Source: Diadema setosum | Taxonomy: Eukaryota; Echinodermata; Echinoidea; Diadematoida; Diadematidae | DNA: 64,000 bases | Reading direction: 5' to 3' | Assembly (NCBI GenBank): GCA_033980235.1 | Contig: CM067066.1 | Coordinates: 34,449,180 to 34,513,179, forward strand | Shown: positions 25,391-40,900 of the stretch, one piece after another | Numbering within the stretch: position 1 is the first letter of the stretch | Layout of the letters: every line of letters starts with the position of its first letter | The notes under the pieces: model-generated | The model's database searches: none | Seen by the model: only the letters and a program-made list of their open reading frames with translations | Told to the model about the DNA's origin: nothing | Made by a program: the position numbers and the translations under genes

Positions 25391-27605
25391 GAAAACAAAG
25401 AGCATGTTTCAATAGTGGGTCTCTCAATTTTTCGAATTTTGCGTATTGTTTACTTCTCTTTGATCACTTGAGTTTCATGACGATGTATAATTATCGTTTT
25501 TTTATAGGTTATATAATTATTGTACACTCTTTTATCTTACATTGTTTTACGCAACTTATTTTCTGTTACCAAAAAGTGATGTCTATATGCTTTTGTCCAA
25601 AAAAAAAAAATATTGAATTGAATCAAATTGAATAAGGATCCCCTCCCCCTCGTACACTGTTATGTAATCAGGTTGTAATAATTCAAAAATTTATCAAAAC
25701 GACCTTTTTTTTCACGACTGATAAAGACCGGATAAGGGCTGTCAGATCGACAGGTATTTTTTTTTTTTTTTGTGTAAATAGTTGACGTGGCACCCCGCCC
25801 CTCCCCCCCCCTTACACACACACATCTCTGCCTTTCCCTCTCTGTTTGTTTGTTTGTTTGTTTGTTAATTTTTCTCGTACAAGAATGACCACCAGCTGCA
25901 CATACAGTAACTTCTGTATACCAAAATGTATGTAACCCCCCATACACACACATATAAGTTTTCTTTCTTTCTTTCTTTCATTCTCTCATCCCTTCTCCCT
26001 TCCCTCACTCTGTCTATCTTTTTTTTCTGTTACATGGATGACCACCAGATGTATCTAATCACCTGAACGCTATCGATTAGCACCCCAGCTGGATTCTATA
26101 CGTGCTTCTATAATTGCGATAATAATCGCCAGTGCGTTATTCACTGTGGACAGGAATTGATTGGAACGTCGTCTGTTTAAATGACGCCGGAAAGCCAAAC
26201 GAACGGTCTTTTAAGTACACCTATTTGAAACATGTATGCCGAGGATATACCAATTAGAGCTCTGAAAATGGGTCCGTTGAAATAAGATATTTTGTTTCTT
26301 TCACTTGAATACGACTGAAGGTTTTAAGTGTGTCCGAAGATTCTGACAAAAATCCTTTAAAACGTTCTTTTGAATGTCAATTCTATCATTATTTGAGGGG
26401 GGGGGGGATGAAACCGGAGTTATTGCTCCATTGTGCTTTATTTACATCACAAACTTTGTAATATATCATCTCATCATTTCTTTTTCAATGACTACAGCAT
26501 AGTACGTGTCGTTATTTGTGAATCTTCAAATTACCACCAACATATTCTATTTGTAAACCCTTGTTTTCAAGTGCCATGAATGTAATGAATAGCTAAACCC
26601 AAATTTAGATTGTGCATTCTTAAAGATTTTTTTTTTTTTATTCGACCAGCTTAAACAATATAGCTTTGCAAAGAGAAGTGAAAAGCCCTTTCACGTAGGC
26701 CTAATTTGATAGCCAGAGATATCTGCAAGTCCATATAGAAATTCTATTGAAATTCTATTTCTATTTAGTTCTCAGAAATTCTATTGAAAATAATATTGTT
26801 TCTGAAGTGACAATGTAATAGACCTCAAATTCTGTTTACCATACCAAATTTTAAGTATAATAAATAGATAGCTGCAAGTAACAGGATATCCGATCAAAGC
26901 AAGCATTCCCTTTTTCGTAACGATGTTACAGAATGTTGCTTGCAACTATTAGCTCATGTAAGTCTTTCTTATTGCAAATTTGAGTCAATTGCAAAGAATA
27001 AACTGGTTTGAGAAAAACGTAAACAGATGTGCAAATGCTACGCTCAAGTTAGAAGAAATTATGCCATCTCCTCGGTTAATACAGAACAATTCTGTTAAAT
27101 CAGGGTGCATTTTCACTTGAACACAAGTGATATGTAGGTATACATATACTTACAGTACATGTCTGGCGTCACTATACTTTTTTTTTCTATCATGATAACT
27201 TGACTACACTCGTAATACGTAGTAATAAGCGATATAGCTCCTTGTTTAAGCAATTGAAAATGGAAGACAGTAGCATTCAAGATGAAAATGAAATAAAATG
27301 TTAATGAAATGATTTCGACAGAGTAGAAATATTCTAACACTCACCGTATTTTCATTCTCTTTTCTTTTCACTTTTAAAAGTTCTTTAAAGTTCCATAGTT
27401 CGACGCAATCGTCAAACATACTGTTATCCCTGTTATAGATGATATCAAACAAACTTTTAGAAACTCACAAACATATCTGAGAAGAGTAATCGAAAACATA
27501 CTACAAAAATAAAGCACACACCATAAAGTCGTCACTTTTGAAGTTAAAATCAAACATGACATAGAGTTTATACGCATTGCAATAAGCCAGAAACACACAC
27601 ACACA

Positions 27606-27639
<34 letters not shown>

Positions 27640-29831
27640 ACATCCTGATATGTATAAATCGACAGCACATTTGTAGACATTTTTTTGTGTGTGTTTTTTC
27701 CCAAATCTCTATTGGAGTTCCTTCAAATAATCTAATAACAAAACAATTATAATGTGTTATAATTGCAATTCCTGCAATTTCAATTCACAGCAGAAATGAC
27801 AATTGTACGCAATAGCTGGAGAACATTAACGTATCAATAAATGAGAAAAATATCCTCACACACACAAACACACACACGCACAATAAACAAACAAACGCAC
27901 ACACACACACACACACACACACTCACAAACAAACAAACGCGAGAACTCACTCAAACCCTAGTCATTACTGAGCACACACCAAACACACATGCGCATAAAA
28001 ATGTATACACGGATCTTTGCTGCCTTACTGATCTCATTGCACATGCTGGAAAGAAGCCCAGAGGTTGACGAAAGCAAAAAACGTTGACGAAAGCATAATC
28101 TGTAATGATGCATTAAATCTTTTTTCTTTCTTTCATTTCTTTTGACATTGCCTACAGACGGCACGGTTTCTCTCAGCTGTTGTAGAGCAGATGTTCGATA
28201 CTTATTGAAAGCCAGAAGGAACAGCTTAGATGTACTTATTTCAAGAATGTTACATTTGTTCTTTTTTCATTACTTTATGCCTATTCCAGACAGTAGGTGC
28301 AGGGACGATGAATCGGAGAAAAGCCTGTCAAAACTCTCTTATTCACTGGACCATGGTAATATACTCTTTGTTCTTGATAATCTTAAATATGTTGCTGTTT
28401 TGTCGCGGAAAGAAAGACAAAAATGGTGTGGAGCGGTCTTCCGCATAAGCATCTTAACTCTGATCAAGACGGGGTGAAAATCGGATCAGACGAAGAAGAC
28501 TCGCTTTGTGGAGATTCGCGGATTCTTTCATCGGAACACTGAGCAAAGCTGCTGGGAGGGAGCGCAAAGGGTACATGGTCCTCCAGTGTGCGCTTGGGCG
28601 GTAAAACTAGGGAAGGGAGACAAGCGAGGAAGATGGCCAACACAAAAGGAGTGAAATAATGAGGAAAAAGAGGATTTTGCTCGACTTGATCTGATTTGAG
28701 GCAGGACCAAGCCAGAATCCCTTTGTCCTCGCATTGTCTGAGAATCACTTGATGTATAATCGCAACATCTTTTTCCACAATCGGTTTTTGTGTTGCGACT
28801 CAATTCTGCGAGTCAGCGAAGCGTGTGGAGGACACGCCGTCACGAGATGAAGGAGGAAATACAATTCCTAGCTTCCCTGTGGCCCTCAATTTCACAAGAA
28901 TCATTTCAAACATGAGTTAACGCACAATAAACTACATTACCATAATATTTACTTCAATTTCCATTCCCAGAATTCCACCCCACCCTTTTCTATTTTCTTT
29001 TCTCTCTCTTTGTACATCTACAGATATTGCAGTCAAACCTAGCAAGATATGAAATCTCACTTCTATCCATGGTCTTATTTGGGAGTCATAAAACTTAAGC
29101 AGACATGGGCATCAATTTTATAACTTGTTTACACCATGCTTTACAAGATATTCACAGCTGTGAGAATGATCATTCACAATAACTATGTACACTCTCTCAT
29201 GATGTGACGTCACAAGCCTAATGGGAGAGATGTAGCAGATTAGCATAATCATTCTAGATTGACTCTGTAACATGCAAGGTTCAACTCCTGCGCAACGATT
29301 ACATTCTTCGAGAAGATGTTACACCCTCTATATCTCCCTTCCTCCAAGAAAGAGCATAAAAATGGCTGCCTAGCAAAGCTGGAGTGCATTAGTGACACGA
29401 CCCTACCGTAGAGCAGTAATAAAAGGAAATAAATGACCATGTATTATCATACAATTACTCTCAATTGATTCAAATTATCAGCATCTTTTTTTTTTTTTTT
29501 TCAGCGAGCGGTCACGATTCTGTGTAAGGTTAAAATGATCACGCCCTTCCTAATATCTCACCCCATTCCATTCTGGAACTTGCAGGTTAACGCTCTGTGA
29601 AGTCTGTATGCCACATTTATTTTCTGTCCATAAGTTTTTGTTTGAAATTTGTGCATATTTGACTTATTGGCATAAAAAGGGTTAATGTGCAAAGTCCATA
29701 AGGTTTCAAAATCTCGTTGGAATCGGGCTAACTCATCAGGAGGTGTCAACACTTGCCACTGTGACGACACTTGTGTGGTTTGGACTGATTGGTTTGCCTT
29801 TAGACACTGTGAGTCTACAAAATAAATTGAT

Positions 29832-30027
<196 letters not shown>

Positions 30028-30819
30028 ATACAAAGAGACAAAAAAGAGATATAAAAAAACCCACCATAACCTGATCCGATGAGCCATTAAAACACATCTC
30101 GACATAGGTTGTAATTTTCTCGCAATATCAATAACTAGGCAACAACTTAAATGACTTATTTCAACTGATATTGGTGAATTAATTAGGGCCTACCAATACT
30201 ATCTTACTTTATGGGTGAAGAGCTCATAGACTGTCTTTCGTGGGTTGCATGATCTTCATCAAATTGAGCTAACAATTGAATTCAGGAAAATACTTTTTTC
30301 TTATTCCTCATTATATTACAACAATTCCAAGCAGGTTATTAGTATCTTACATCAAGGTAGTGCTAACAAAGAAAGGCTAGCTTGAAAAGAGTACAGATGA
30401 ATGGAAACGGATAACTATGCACTTTCTACTAATTTTAAATCACAGGGGATACCGTGATTTGACTTAAAGACAAACATGACGTGATGCCATATCTGTTGTT
30501 CGTTAAATGAAGTTCTGCATTTAACTTCTCTAGTGAAATTTAGCATCCTGTTATGAACAAGTAATAAACAACCATGTACTTCACACAAACTCCCAAAGGT
30601 TTTCTTACTATCACACGATTCGGTTTCTCTCGTAAGGGAATGAAAGACAAGGAAGACAAGAAAAGAAAAAGGCAACACGGCTCTTAAGAGGATAAGTCCA
30701 TGAAACTCACAAAGACCGAGTGAAGAAGACACCTCTTTTGGGGGGCATTTTCCGGTTTGTGTAAATGTTTTTTGTGATGCTCGAAGTTGTACGAGGTGAC
30801 ACTCGAGCTGAAGAATTTA

Positions 30820-30960
30820 CGACAGATTAGGGTGGATTAATTATTATTAATCGATCCTCTGCACTGCCCCCATCCTTTCTGAGGGCCGATTAAGGGATTG
30901 GGAGGTACCCCAGTATCAGCGTGGGGTACTTTAATTGCCCCCATCGATTGCCGAGCCACC
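30820..30960. promoter_or_regulatory. Candidate distal regulatory island upstream of Pax
   Basis: A non-repetitive block with TTAATTATTATTAATCGAT, GATTAAGGGATTGG and TTTAATTGCCCCCATCGATTG, that is, clustered homeodomain-type TAAT and ATCGAT words. It lies about 3.6 kb upstream of the Pax first exon. Function is inference only. Confidence 0.25.
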
Positions 30961-33900
30961 GTGTCCTCCACTCTCTGGTTTCGGACCTCCTCTTTTCATC
31001 TTTATTTTTCTTCCTAACTCTTGTTACTGAAGGAGGCTACTGAAACAAGTTCTTCTTCTCAGGAGTTGCTTAGTTATCCCCAAATTACCTTTGTCGATCT
31101 CACAGCTGGTTTGTTCCTGTGCATTAGGAGATATTCTATACTCTTTATTCTTCATTCTTCATTCCCACTGTCTCTTTGTGTCCAGTGGATGTAATGGCAG
31201 GTACACAACACCCCTAGGCCAACACTTGTCATATAGGAACAACCGGTTTTGAAGTGTCGGGATCGATGGTCGAAGCTTTCACGACGTTAAACCTGACCGA
31301 TGCGTCATTGTCTGTGGGCAAGTCGCTGATGCATTTTCACACTAAAAACTACTGTAGGCCATTGAATTCTGACAAAACCCACGTATTTTTAGCGAATTAA
31401 ATTGATTCCCGCGATGTGACAGGCATCTTCCGCATCGATCGCGATATGGTCAAGCACAAAACCAGCGAACAATTTTCCTAGTAAGTCTCTTCTTTTTAGG
31501 AACCAAATCCCTATCGACACAATTTTGGATAATTCCCTAAGCCCCTCTAAAGTTATATTAGTCTGCTAAGCCAAAACCGTTATATCCACTCTCCTTTGTT
31601 AGCAGGCAGAAAAGAAAGCCGCGTCACTTAACAAGATAAGCATGAAAATTGTCACACATCGAAGGTCCTACAAAGATTATCGATTCAAGCATGAAGTAAG
31701 GTCTTTGAGGAACCCATCTATCGCGGTATAACGGTCCTATTTAAGAGAGAGGGAGAGATATGGCGTGGCGAAGCGAATCGAGTCCCGTATGGATTTTGGT
31801 GAACAGCCAAAAGGAGGGCTCAATTGTTCCATATCCCGTGGTTGTCGGTAATGACGTAAATCACTCAAACTCGTTTCTAAGGCACCTTTCTTTAGGAGGC
31901 AAAGTTGTCTAATTGAATAGATGCCGGGAACATGCTCGTACCGTTTAAGAGCCATTTAGTTAGTTCCTTTGTCTGACATCTAAATAGCGTCACTTTGGAG
32001 CATCATGTTTTTCTGACCGAAAGACCAATGACGAGGGAGTAAACAAATTGCAAAAGATTAAGTGTTATTCCATATCATTCTTTGTCCCGCGTTGATGACG
32101 ATTTTTAAAAGAAAATTTGTCAACAAACTTCCACATGTCGTTTAATCCAACAAGTGAAATGAATTGAAAACAAGTTATCATGTATATCCTTGAAACTTCA
32201 TAATCATCAACTTTGAAAAGTAGCACTTCGGTCATTATTCAAATGGAAGTAAGTGTGATTCTTTACTGTTCTTCGTTGAGTTCATTAAACAAACTTAATA
32301 ACATTCAAGAAAAACTGTAATAAGGATGCCATACCAAGGCATTTCATGCTTGCCAAAAGATTATCATTGGAAACCTAAATGAATTGTAATGATTTTAAAT
32401 TTGCTCTGGCATCCTTTCTTTGTCAAACGAACGATACTCGAAGCGATTCACCGCATGCGCTGTTTATGATGTTGGTAGTTAAATCGGTATATACGTTTTA
32501 ACTTTAATCGTTAAACTTTTTACTCATTGAATCTTTTGCATTATTATACTCACGATAGTCTTGAAAATTTTCAATCACGATTAATTAATTTCTTGTCACT
32601 GTCATTTTTCATCATTCTTGTGAAAGTGAATCAATAATGAAGAATTGCTAAAAAGAGACAGGGCATTCAGGTCCAGTGTGCCAAAACACCTGACCATTGA
32701 GAATAGGTTAGATTATCCCAGAAGGCTGGGATATTGGTCGGGGAAATATGGGAAATGTAATATTCACTTTATCAACATTGATACATTAATATCGTATTCA
32801 ATAACTGCACACAAAGATATTATTTAGCAAAAACTCTTTCTTACCATCCTGGGGTTTAATTACCACTTAACACATTGTTGCAGTTTTCATGGCTGGTCAG
32901 AAAAGTGATTTGAAAATTAGATTGTTGCACACGCTCTGCATTTTTTTAGACCGTAGAAAAATACAGTACAAAAATAAAAAAGAATAGTGACGACCGCGTC
33001 GGGTGATTTATTTATCTATCTATTCGTTTGTTTGTTTGTTTCTGTCATATGCAGTTTGTCGTTAAGCGACCAGAGCATTTCATCTTATGAGGCGGCATAA
33101 CCAACTATAGATTTGACGTTAAGACAAAAATGTGGCAACACATGATTATGAATGAATTCTTTGTCATATAGATGTTTAATGTTCCCCTGTCGTCGGTCTT
33201 TTTCGAAGCTATTTATTTCGAAGTTGTTGCGAAAACAGAGATCGATCTCAGCATTGTCTTTGTTAGCATTAAGTTAGACTGCTTGAAGTTTCGTATTGCT
33301 TGTTAGATGATGTTTAAACCTCTTATTTTCTTTGTTTCATTTAGACATTCTTTTCTGTTCTAACAGTATGTAAAATAGGAACATTTCGCACAGTTCTAGT
33401 GCTGTAACGAACACAAGCATTTTGTTTATGAGTATGTATTATATATACATATGATACATATTATATATAATATATGTGCGTATGATATATATATATTGTC
33501 TATATTACTAGTTAAATCGAATTTTTAAAAGTAATCACTCTAAAATCATTCAAATCTATGAAATGGTTTAAGGGTTTAATCAAACGAAAAGATAATAAAA
33601 AAAAAGGATCTACCTTAGTTTGCCTAGCTGGTCAGACTCTCCAGTAGCTCTATATAAAAAGAAGCCTAAGGGATATTAGCATGTCCTTTTCATTCTTGAA
33701 TAGAAACGCCGTGATGAATGAACACTGCATGAACCGCTCCTGTTCCTGGATAAAATGCTTGGCTGACTGATTGATTAAGAGACGAGAATAATGGATAGAG
33801 GGATGAATGAATAGATGAATAATTAATTCACTAATTGATTGCATTTACATTTCATGTCAGACAAAGTTATACTGCGGATCTGGCTAACATTGATTTCAAC

Positions 33901-34104
33901 ATACACAAATTCCTAAGATTTGCGGGATGTAGCTCCATCATTAAACAAAAATGATTATTTTCAACTTGGTTCAGGAATTGCTCAAAAGGGAAAATGCTGT
34001 TGAGCTGAGCTGAGTACACGAATTTATAAGTTCTCACGATGACAATTGTTGTTGTTTGATATTAGACTTTATTCAGGATCAAGGCAGTGTTAGAATGACA
34101 TAGA

Positions 34105-34136
<32 letters not shown>

Positions 34137-34437
34137 AGGTCCACCGTTTCATTCAAAACGAATGGCAGGTTAAAACACGTACATGGGATACCAAAAAGAA
34201 AAACTATTGAAGTTTTCATTATTGCAACACACACACACACACAAAAAAAAAAAACTACATACCATAGGCACACAAACTGTCAATTAATATAATCAATCAG
34301 TCAAATATCAATAATTTTACTGCGTTACAATAACAACAATGTAACCATTATTTCCTGTAAAGGAGTCTCATATATTTATACTTTCCTGATTAGTAAATTA
34401 AGTATAAAAGTATGTATGTATGCACACACACACACAC

Positions 34438-34470
<33 letters not shown>

Positions 34471-34496
34471 ATACGTTAGTGTAAATAGGTTGGAGG

Positions 34497-34504
34497 TATA
34501 TAAG
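34497..34504 (+). promoter_or_regulatory. Possible TATA box of the Pax gene
   Basis: TATATAAG follows GGAGG and lies about 800 bp upstream of the ATG, just ahead of a GC-rich block that would be the 5'UTR. An AT ladder lies 30 bp further upstream, so chance is possible. Confidence 0.3.
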
Positions 34505-34639
34505 TGTGTGGTCTAATAACGCAGATACATTATATTCTATTCATTGGATTTTACGAATATTAGTTTTGGTTCTGTTTGTCATTGGAGGACTGCTGTCCTT
34601 GTTGTTCTTGTTCGGTTATATTTCTTTCTTTTTTTCCAC

Positions 34640-35292
34640 ACAGCCTGGCTTATTCGCAAACAATATCGACCTGATGAGCGGCGCGAAACCTTCCCTCCAG
34701 CTCGTAAACATGGATGCTATGGATGATGGCGACTCTGGCTGGACTCTGGGTTGCCAAGAGAACCCTATACGCAGAGGGCCAGGGCCTTGCTCGAGTACTT
34801 AGGAGTGGGCGGGGCTACCTAGCCAGGAGCGGGTCCCGTTATTCTTCTGGATGCCGTGCTCTGTCCGCTACAGAGATTAGTCGCGCTACGGTTGACTTGG
34901 CCGGACAAATGACCACTACCTAAGTGTTTCACGCCTGAGCTACCCAAGGGTGACGCACAGCCCCTTCTTCTTCTTCTCTTTTTCCCCCGTCCAAGCGGAC
35001 CTGCAGAAGTAGGACCAGAAAGGAGGAGCGAGAGACCAAGACTAAGCAGAGGTGCTCTGGTGAACAAAAGCTGGAGGTGGTAAAAGGAACTTTTCACATT
35101 GGCGTTGCTTGCGGTGATAAGGACACAACTTTCAGTCTTCTTCCTTTATTCTCTTCTATTAGAGAAGGGGAACAAGTATACCAAAGGTGTTAGTATTTGC
35201 TTCGCTTGCTTTAATCCTCGTTTGGATCTTCTCTCCACTCGGACCGCTGACGAGAGGAATCAAACTACCAGTTCTTGAACACGTTTTTCATC
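34640..35292 (+). other. GC-rich 5' leader of the Pax gene (probable first-exon UTR)
   Basis: Composition shifts abruptly to GC- and CpG-rich sequence that continues to the ATG at 35293. It contains several short upstream reading frames on both strands but none with recognisable similarity. A pyrimidine tract ending CTGCAG near 35000 could be an internal acceptor, so the leader may be spliced. Confidence 0.45.
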
Positions 35293-35305
35293 ATGACTCA
35301 TAAGG
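35293..35305 (+). CDS. Poxn: Pax (Pox neuro-like) coding exon 1, MTHK+G
   Basis: ATG ACT CAT AAG G precedes the donor GTAAAC, in phase 1. Joined to the exon at 41439 it reads [14 protein letters not shown]. This matches the usual very short Pox neuro start, M-x-H-x-G-Q before the paired domain. The match of frame, phase and residue spacing makes this the first coding exon despite its 13 nt. Confidence 0.75.
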
Positions 35306-35951
35306 GTAAACACAGATGCATTGTATATCATTATGGTGTTTCATGATATCAGTATTATAACCGAGTTATTTACCTCACATTAAAAAAAGAAAATAAGATT
35401 TGTTGCTATTTATCATGCTTTGCTTGCAGGTTGGGTAATTTTGGAGATGATTTCGTGTGTTTACCCTATAGCATCAGCGCGGTCTACAGATAATAAGAAA
35501 ATGGCCCCTATAATTATATGCTGTCATTATTCACCCATCCTGTATTATAGAAGGAAGGATGATATTGTTTCCATTAATAGCTGGAACAGAATTTCCTCGG
35601 TTGTGTCTATTTTCAGAGAATCGTTTTACGTCTAATGATATAGTGAAGGGAAGTTCTATACAGTATATCGTGCTCTTGTACTGTACTGTTATACTCACAA
35701 GGACTCGAAATGAATCTGCTTCACACTTCATTTAGGGGCTGCTGTTAATAATATTTGACTGTCTGCCAAATTTCGCTTGTTCTGCATGGTTATTCCCTTC
35801 AATCAATATGCTCTACTTGGCTCGATATGTATATGCAGTATGTGTACAGCCAGTGGCGTTCCTGTTGTGGAGATGATCACGGAAAGTGTATTTTGAAAGG
35901 GGACATGTTAAAGGGATAGTTGTTTGAGATAGGGATTCCGATTTTAGATTC

Positions 35952-35999
<48 letters not shown>

Positions 36000-37949
36000 C
36001 AAGATAATTAAAAGCCTCTTACACGAAATATTTAAGTGCATACCATTGGACATGTTTGAAGATGAAAAAAAGTTTATTTCATGAAAATCCGTTTTGAAAT
36101 AGCTGAGATATATCTAAAAACAAAAGAGGTCCTGATAAAAGGTGGGACCCCTTTTATTAGGGACACTTTGTTTCACTTTTTGTTTTGTTTTATTTTTGTT
36201 TTGTTTTTTTCATGTAAGATTCTTCTAATTATTTTGCAAAAACCTGAAATCTGAATCCCCATCTCAACCAAAACTATACTATCACTTTAATCTCTGACAT
36301 GAAGATCGCTCTTGCCGTGACATGTTCATTTATTCACCTATCTTCTCTCTCAAAGAATTGGTGCTTCATACACTGTAAAAACATCGGTGTTAGATTTAAC
36401 ACCACGGGTGTTAAATCTAACACCGATCAAACTTCAATAAAGGACCACACCCACAGGTGTTGAAAATGCACTGTGATGGTGTTGAAAAGTGTTCACCTGA
36501 CACTTCGTGGTGTAAATTTGACACTGTACTTGGTGTTATTTTGACACTGTACTGGTGTTAATTCAAAAATGACACCACATGGTGTTGATTTGATATTTGT
36601 TGGTGTTAATATCAGTGGTTTAACACCCGTCCAGCTTCAATAAGAGACCACACCAGCTGGTGTTACTTTGGTGTAAATTTATTTTCACATTTTTTCAAAA
36701 ATCTAGTATTTTAATGTAAAATTCTTGATCGTCTTGTTTAAATAAAAAATCAACAAGAAGTGCAGTTACTAAGAAACTCTTCAAAAAAACAGTTTAAAAT
36801 TTGGAAATGACACCCGGAGGTGTTAATTTAACACCATAAATCAGCACTGAAAATTTAACACCAACTCGGTGTTCACTATTACACACTGGACTTTTTGCAG
36901 TGTAGCGTATAATATATGCAAAAGAATGACATAAACTTCTGGCCTGTATGTGTTAACTTTATTGGAAATGTGACCAAAACTTCTCTGGGCAAGTGGGTTT
37001 GTTTAGTTGAAAATAGAACTCAAACAAATAACATAATTACATCGTGAATTCTCAAGAAAAACTTGAACAATGAACTAATGATAATTGCTTGATCATGACG
37101 GTGGTACATGCATGCAGGTGGTTGTCAAAATTAATGAGGATGCCAGTATAGATTGCCTAGACAAGTTCTGTGACTGTATGTAGGCCTACTGGTATAACTA
37201 TTAAAGGGGCATTCCAGACGATTTTCACAATTTCACATCGTATATAAATCGACAGTTCCATGTATAGATTCGTGGAATTTATTTTAGTCCTTGAACAGAG
37301 AAACCAATAAACTGAAAATCTTCAACAAATTACACTGAACAGTGTTGATGACATCAGAGCCTCACATATTTCAGAAATGTAGCAGTGTAATTCCATTACA
37401 ATACCACATGCTTAACAAGTTCACCTGTGAAGAATCTATTTCTTATTCTTTTGTTATGCTTCCTTGAGCCCCAACTCATGCATTTTTATGGCATCATATG
37501 TCATCATCCTTGTTCATTGCAATTTGTTTTACATTTTGAAAAGATTTTTATTCCTCATCCCAATCACTATAAATTCTGAAACTCTGTACTCAGTATAACT
37601 AATTTATAGTTGTTCAAATGTAAAAGTCTGAAAATCATCCGGAGGTCCCCTTTAAGTACACAATACTGTGCAATCAGGGAGAAGGAAACCTCGTCACCTA
37701 GTTACGCCGTCATTCGATTTCAACTCTGCACGGACCATTTCTTTCAATAGAGTGACGTAACGGAGATCATCATTCGAGCGCATGTCACACACTTGTATAA
37801 GACCATTCCATGTGCAACAAGTTTCCCAATTCTGTCACCTCAAATTACGTGTCAGTTCCACTGTCGACTTTGGTAATACACACGCTACTCTCGTTCTTCT
37901 CGGCATACACAGATTCATACTTGACTCACACACATACACACACACGCAC

Positions 37950-37991
<42 letters not shown>

Positions 37992-40900
37992 CATTATTGC
38001 AATGTCTTCCCCTCCCCTTTTTGCCGCTACACAATCCTTCGTATCCAGTGCCGTTGGATGCGCCCTACATCTATCAACGAATACTTAATTCCCACTTGTC
38101 ATTTCAAACAACCATCTCACTGCTCGAAAAGCAGAAGACAAATCGGATGGTACAGGGGGCGATGCTAATGGAAGAGCTTAGATTCATATTTGTGTGTATA
38201 ATGCGTAGTACTGACAGTGCTTATTAGTCAGATTTTAGCCACGTCTCTAGTGTTTATTTTTATGTAACGCTGAAACTGATGTGTGAAATAGTTGTATTTG
38301 CACGTAGAAAGAGTACGTCAGCTGTTGGTACGAGACAGGGGCCTCGAAACGTTTGGCATTGTATTGAAAACACGCTCTATACTTCTACAGTGTTGACTCA
38401 TTTTGTTTTGTTTTGTTTTTCAGATGTGGAATTATTCATGGCGCTTTCTAGCAGATTTTTGTACATTACACAATGCTTTATAAACGTTGATTACTTTGCT
38501 CTTGTTGTTGTTTTCGCTCGTAGTGTTGTTGTTTTCGACTTTCTAAGATGCTCATCCACAGCAGTTACTTGAACAAGAAACTGGCAACATTCTTTGCATA
38601 CATTCCATCCATTCACTCAAAGAGGGTGGCGCTGCAGATCAATAAATGATGGAAGAAAACATTCAGTGCTATGGTATTTGAAGTCAAAATTCGGCAGACA
38701 GAAGTCATGTTAAATGCTGCACCTTTTGACTACCGGTCCGTATCCCTTAGTGTAAAGAAGTAGCTATCCACATAGGATACATGGCTTTACAAAATGGCGC
38801 TCACAAATTTTAAAATCCATCACCGATGTATAGAGGAATTAACCGTGGTTTGAATTAGGCCTTTTTTTTTTTCTTTAATTCACGGTCAACTTGAAAAACT
38901 CAGCAGTTATTTCTCACGTCTCAAGTAAAAGTCGTCATTTATTGCCAAACATCAAGAATAGATCTTCAGGCGTTCAGATGCAACAAGATGGTCTGTTTTT
39001 AGACGAGGACGAGGAAGTAGGCAGCTTTGCCATAGGCGCTCCCAATTTGGTGCAGATCCATCAGACGCACAAAGCCCCACATGGGCAGCGGTCCCCTTTG
39101 TCTCGTGTTCTCCCGTCATAAGCGCAGCCATGTCCACTGAAGGCATGTTCATTGTCTATGATAAATCACTTACCCTTCTTTTTTGTGTTGGTTTGTGTTT
39201 GTCTGAGAGTTACCGCTTAAAAAGTATACTAGCGACGTTCCGCCTTGCACAAAAACATGTAGACTGAGGCAAAGAAAATACCAGGTTTCATTCATAGTCG
39301 TCGAGAACGTGTTTTTGTGTTTGCCGAACTCTCCTTTCTTTACAGGAGAACAATAACTTTGATGCTCCCTTGCGGGCTGCAATCATTACTTGGATACACC
39401 TCTCTTTTAGCATTCTCATTAACCTGATGGTCCACCTGACGCTCCTTATTATGAAGTCACACCGGAGTCATACCTTTGGCTGAGTACGGTGACAAGACAC
39501 TGACTGAGCTGTTGTCCTCTCGGCGATTGTATCCGACTTTTTAATGTGGGTCAAAATTCTGTGCAAGAAATGGAGCGGGGAATTTCCCCCCCCCCCCCCA
39601 AAAAAAAAAACCAAAAAAACAAAAAAAAAAAAAAACTGAGCTGTTTATGTTCTGGCTATTTCCATACACTTCCAGGTCAATTTAGAGAAAAGGAGTCTTA
39701 CCAATGCAACCACTGATTGACGAAACGGAGCGAATGTTTGTTCGATCGATGTATTGATATCGTTATATACCCTGCTCTAAATTACGTATAAGTGAATGAA
39801 ACAAGAGTATGCTGATAAATGATATTCAGGAAATGTGATTGATATTTAATGGATATCGTCCATTTTCTTTCAACTATAACTTTCCTTTTTTAAACTTTTT
39901 TCTTTTAACTAACGCTGAAAGCAATATAAAAATTGTTGACGAGGATTATTGATGAAATATCTGTTAGAATGACCGTGACCTTCGCCTAAAGTCCACTTTG
40001 TTGTCGTACTTGTAATTTGTGTCAAAACACGGATGTTGGTTTGCGAGAGACAAGAAGAATATGCGTCGGCGTACGGCGTCTCCTAGCAACGGATAGGGGA
40101 CGGTTCACACCCGATGGCTGGTTACTAAGTGGTGTATGTAGGTGGTCATGTCTCTCGGGCGGTTAATACCACTCACTGCGGTCGGCGCGGTATTGGCGAA
40201 TATTGACCATATTTTAGACACCAGGAAGTTTGGCAGACGGGACTAGGGAGGGACTGGACAACTCTCTATTGTCTTTTGTGTCTCGTCGGGCTTCTTGTTT
40301 GTGAGATGTGAGGATTTTAAGGGCGCGCATGAGTAATATTTCTTCCGGATAGAAACAGAGGGTATATAGACTGCCGATGGAAAACACAGTGCTTACATTG
40401 ACAGTCACCGTGTTTCGATTTTACTCGAAGGACACAGTGTAATCATTGTACATTGCTAATCTCCCGCTGTGTATTAGCAACGGTATTGTACACATAGCAA
40501 GGTGTTAAACAGTATTGCATTTGTATGATGTGAACGTTTGCAGCTGCATTCTTTTTAAACCAATGTGTATCGCCCTGTGTAGCATCTGACTTTCTCAGTG
40601 TGATCATGTTTTAACAGCTTGGGTAACAATGTAAAACACAGCATCAAAATAATGATAATAATGTGTCAACAAAACCATAATTATTCTCTTCCTAGTTAGG
40701 ATATCCATGTAGTTATGCCATTTTTTAGCACTTGATATCAAAGTGATTAAAGCAAGGAATGTTTATATTTCCGTCCACAAGATTTTTCTTTTAATGTTGT
40801 ACTGAACTTGTGGAATTACGTGCATTCAAATGTCGTAATGCGATTGCATTTTTGTTGAAGATGAAATCAATGATTTGAAATGAAATGAGATGAATCATTC

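Noticed and set aside
28142..28477. 111-codon frame with two acceptor-like CAG sites upstream
   Set aside because: No coding bias, no partner exon in phase, no recognised domain.
34819..35097. Minus-strand 92-codon frame with a hydrophobic start and a run of Arg, suggestive of a secreted peptide
   Set aside because: It lies opposite the GC-rich Pax leader, has no family similarity and no splice or poly(A) context; best explained as a shadow of GC-rich UTR.
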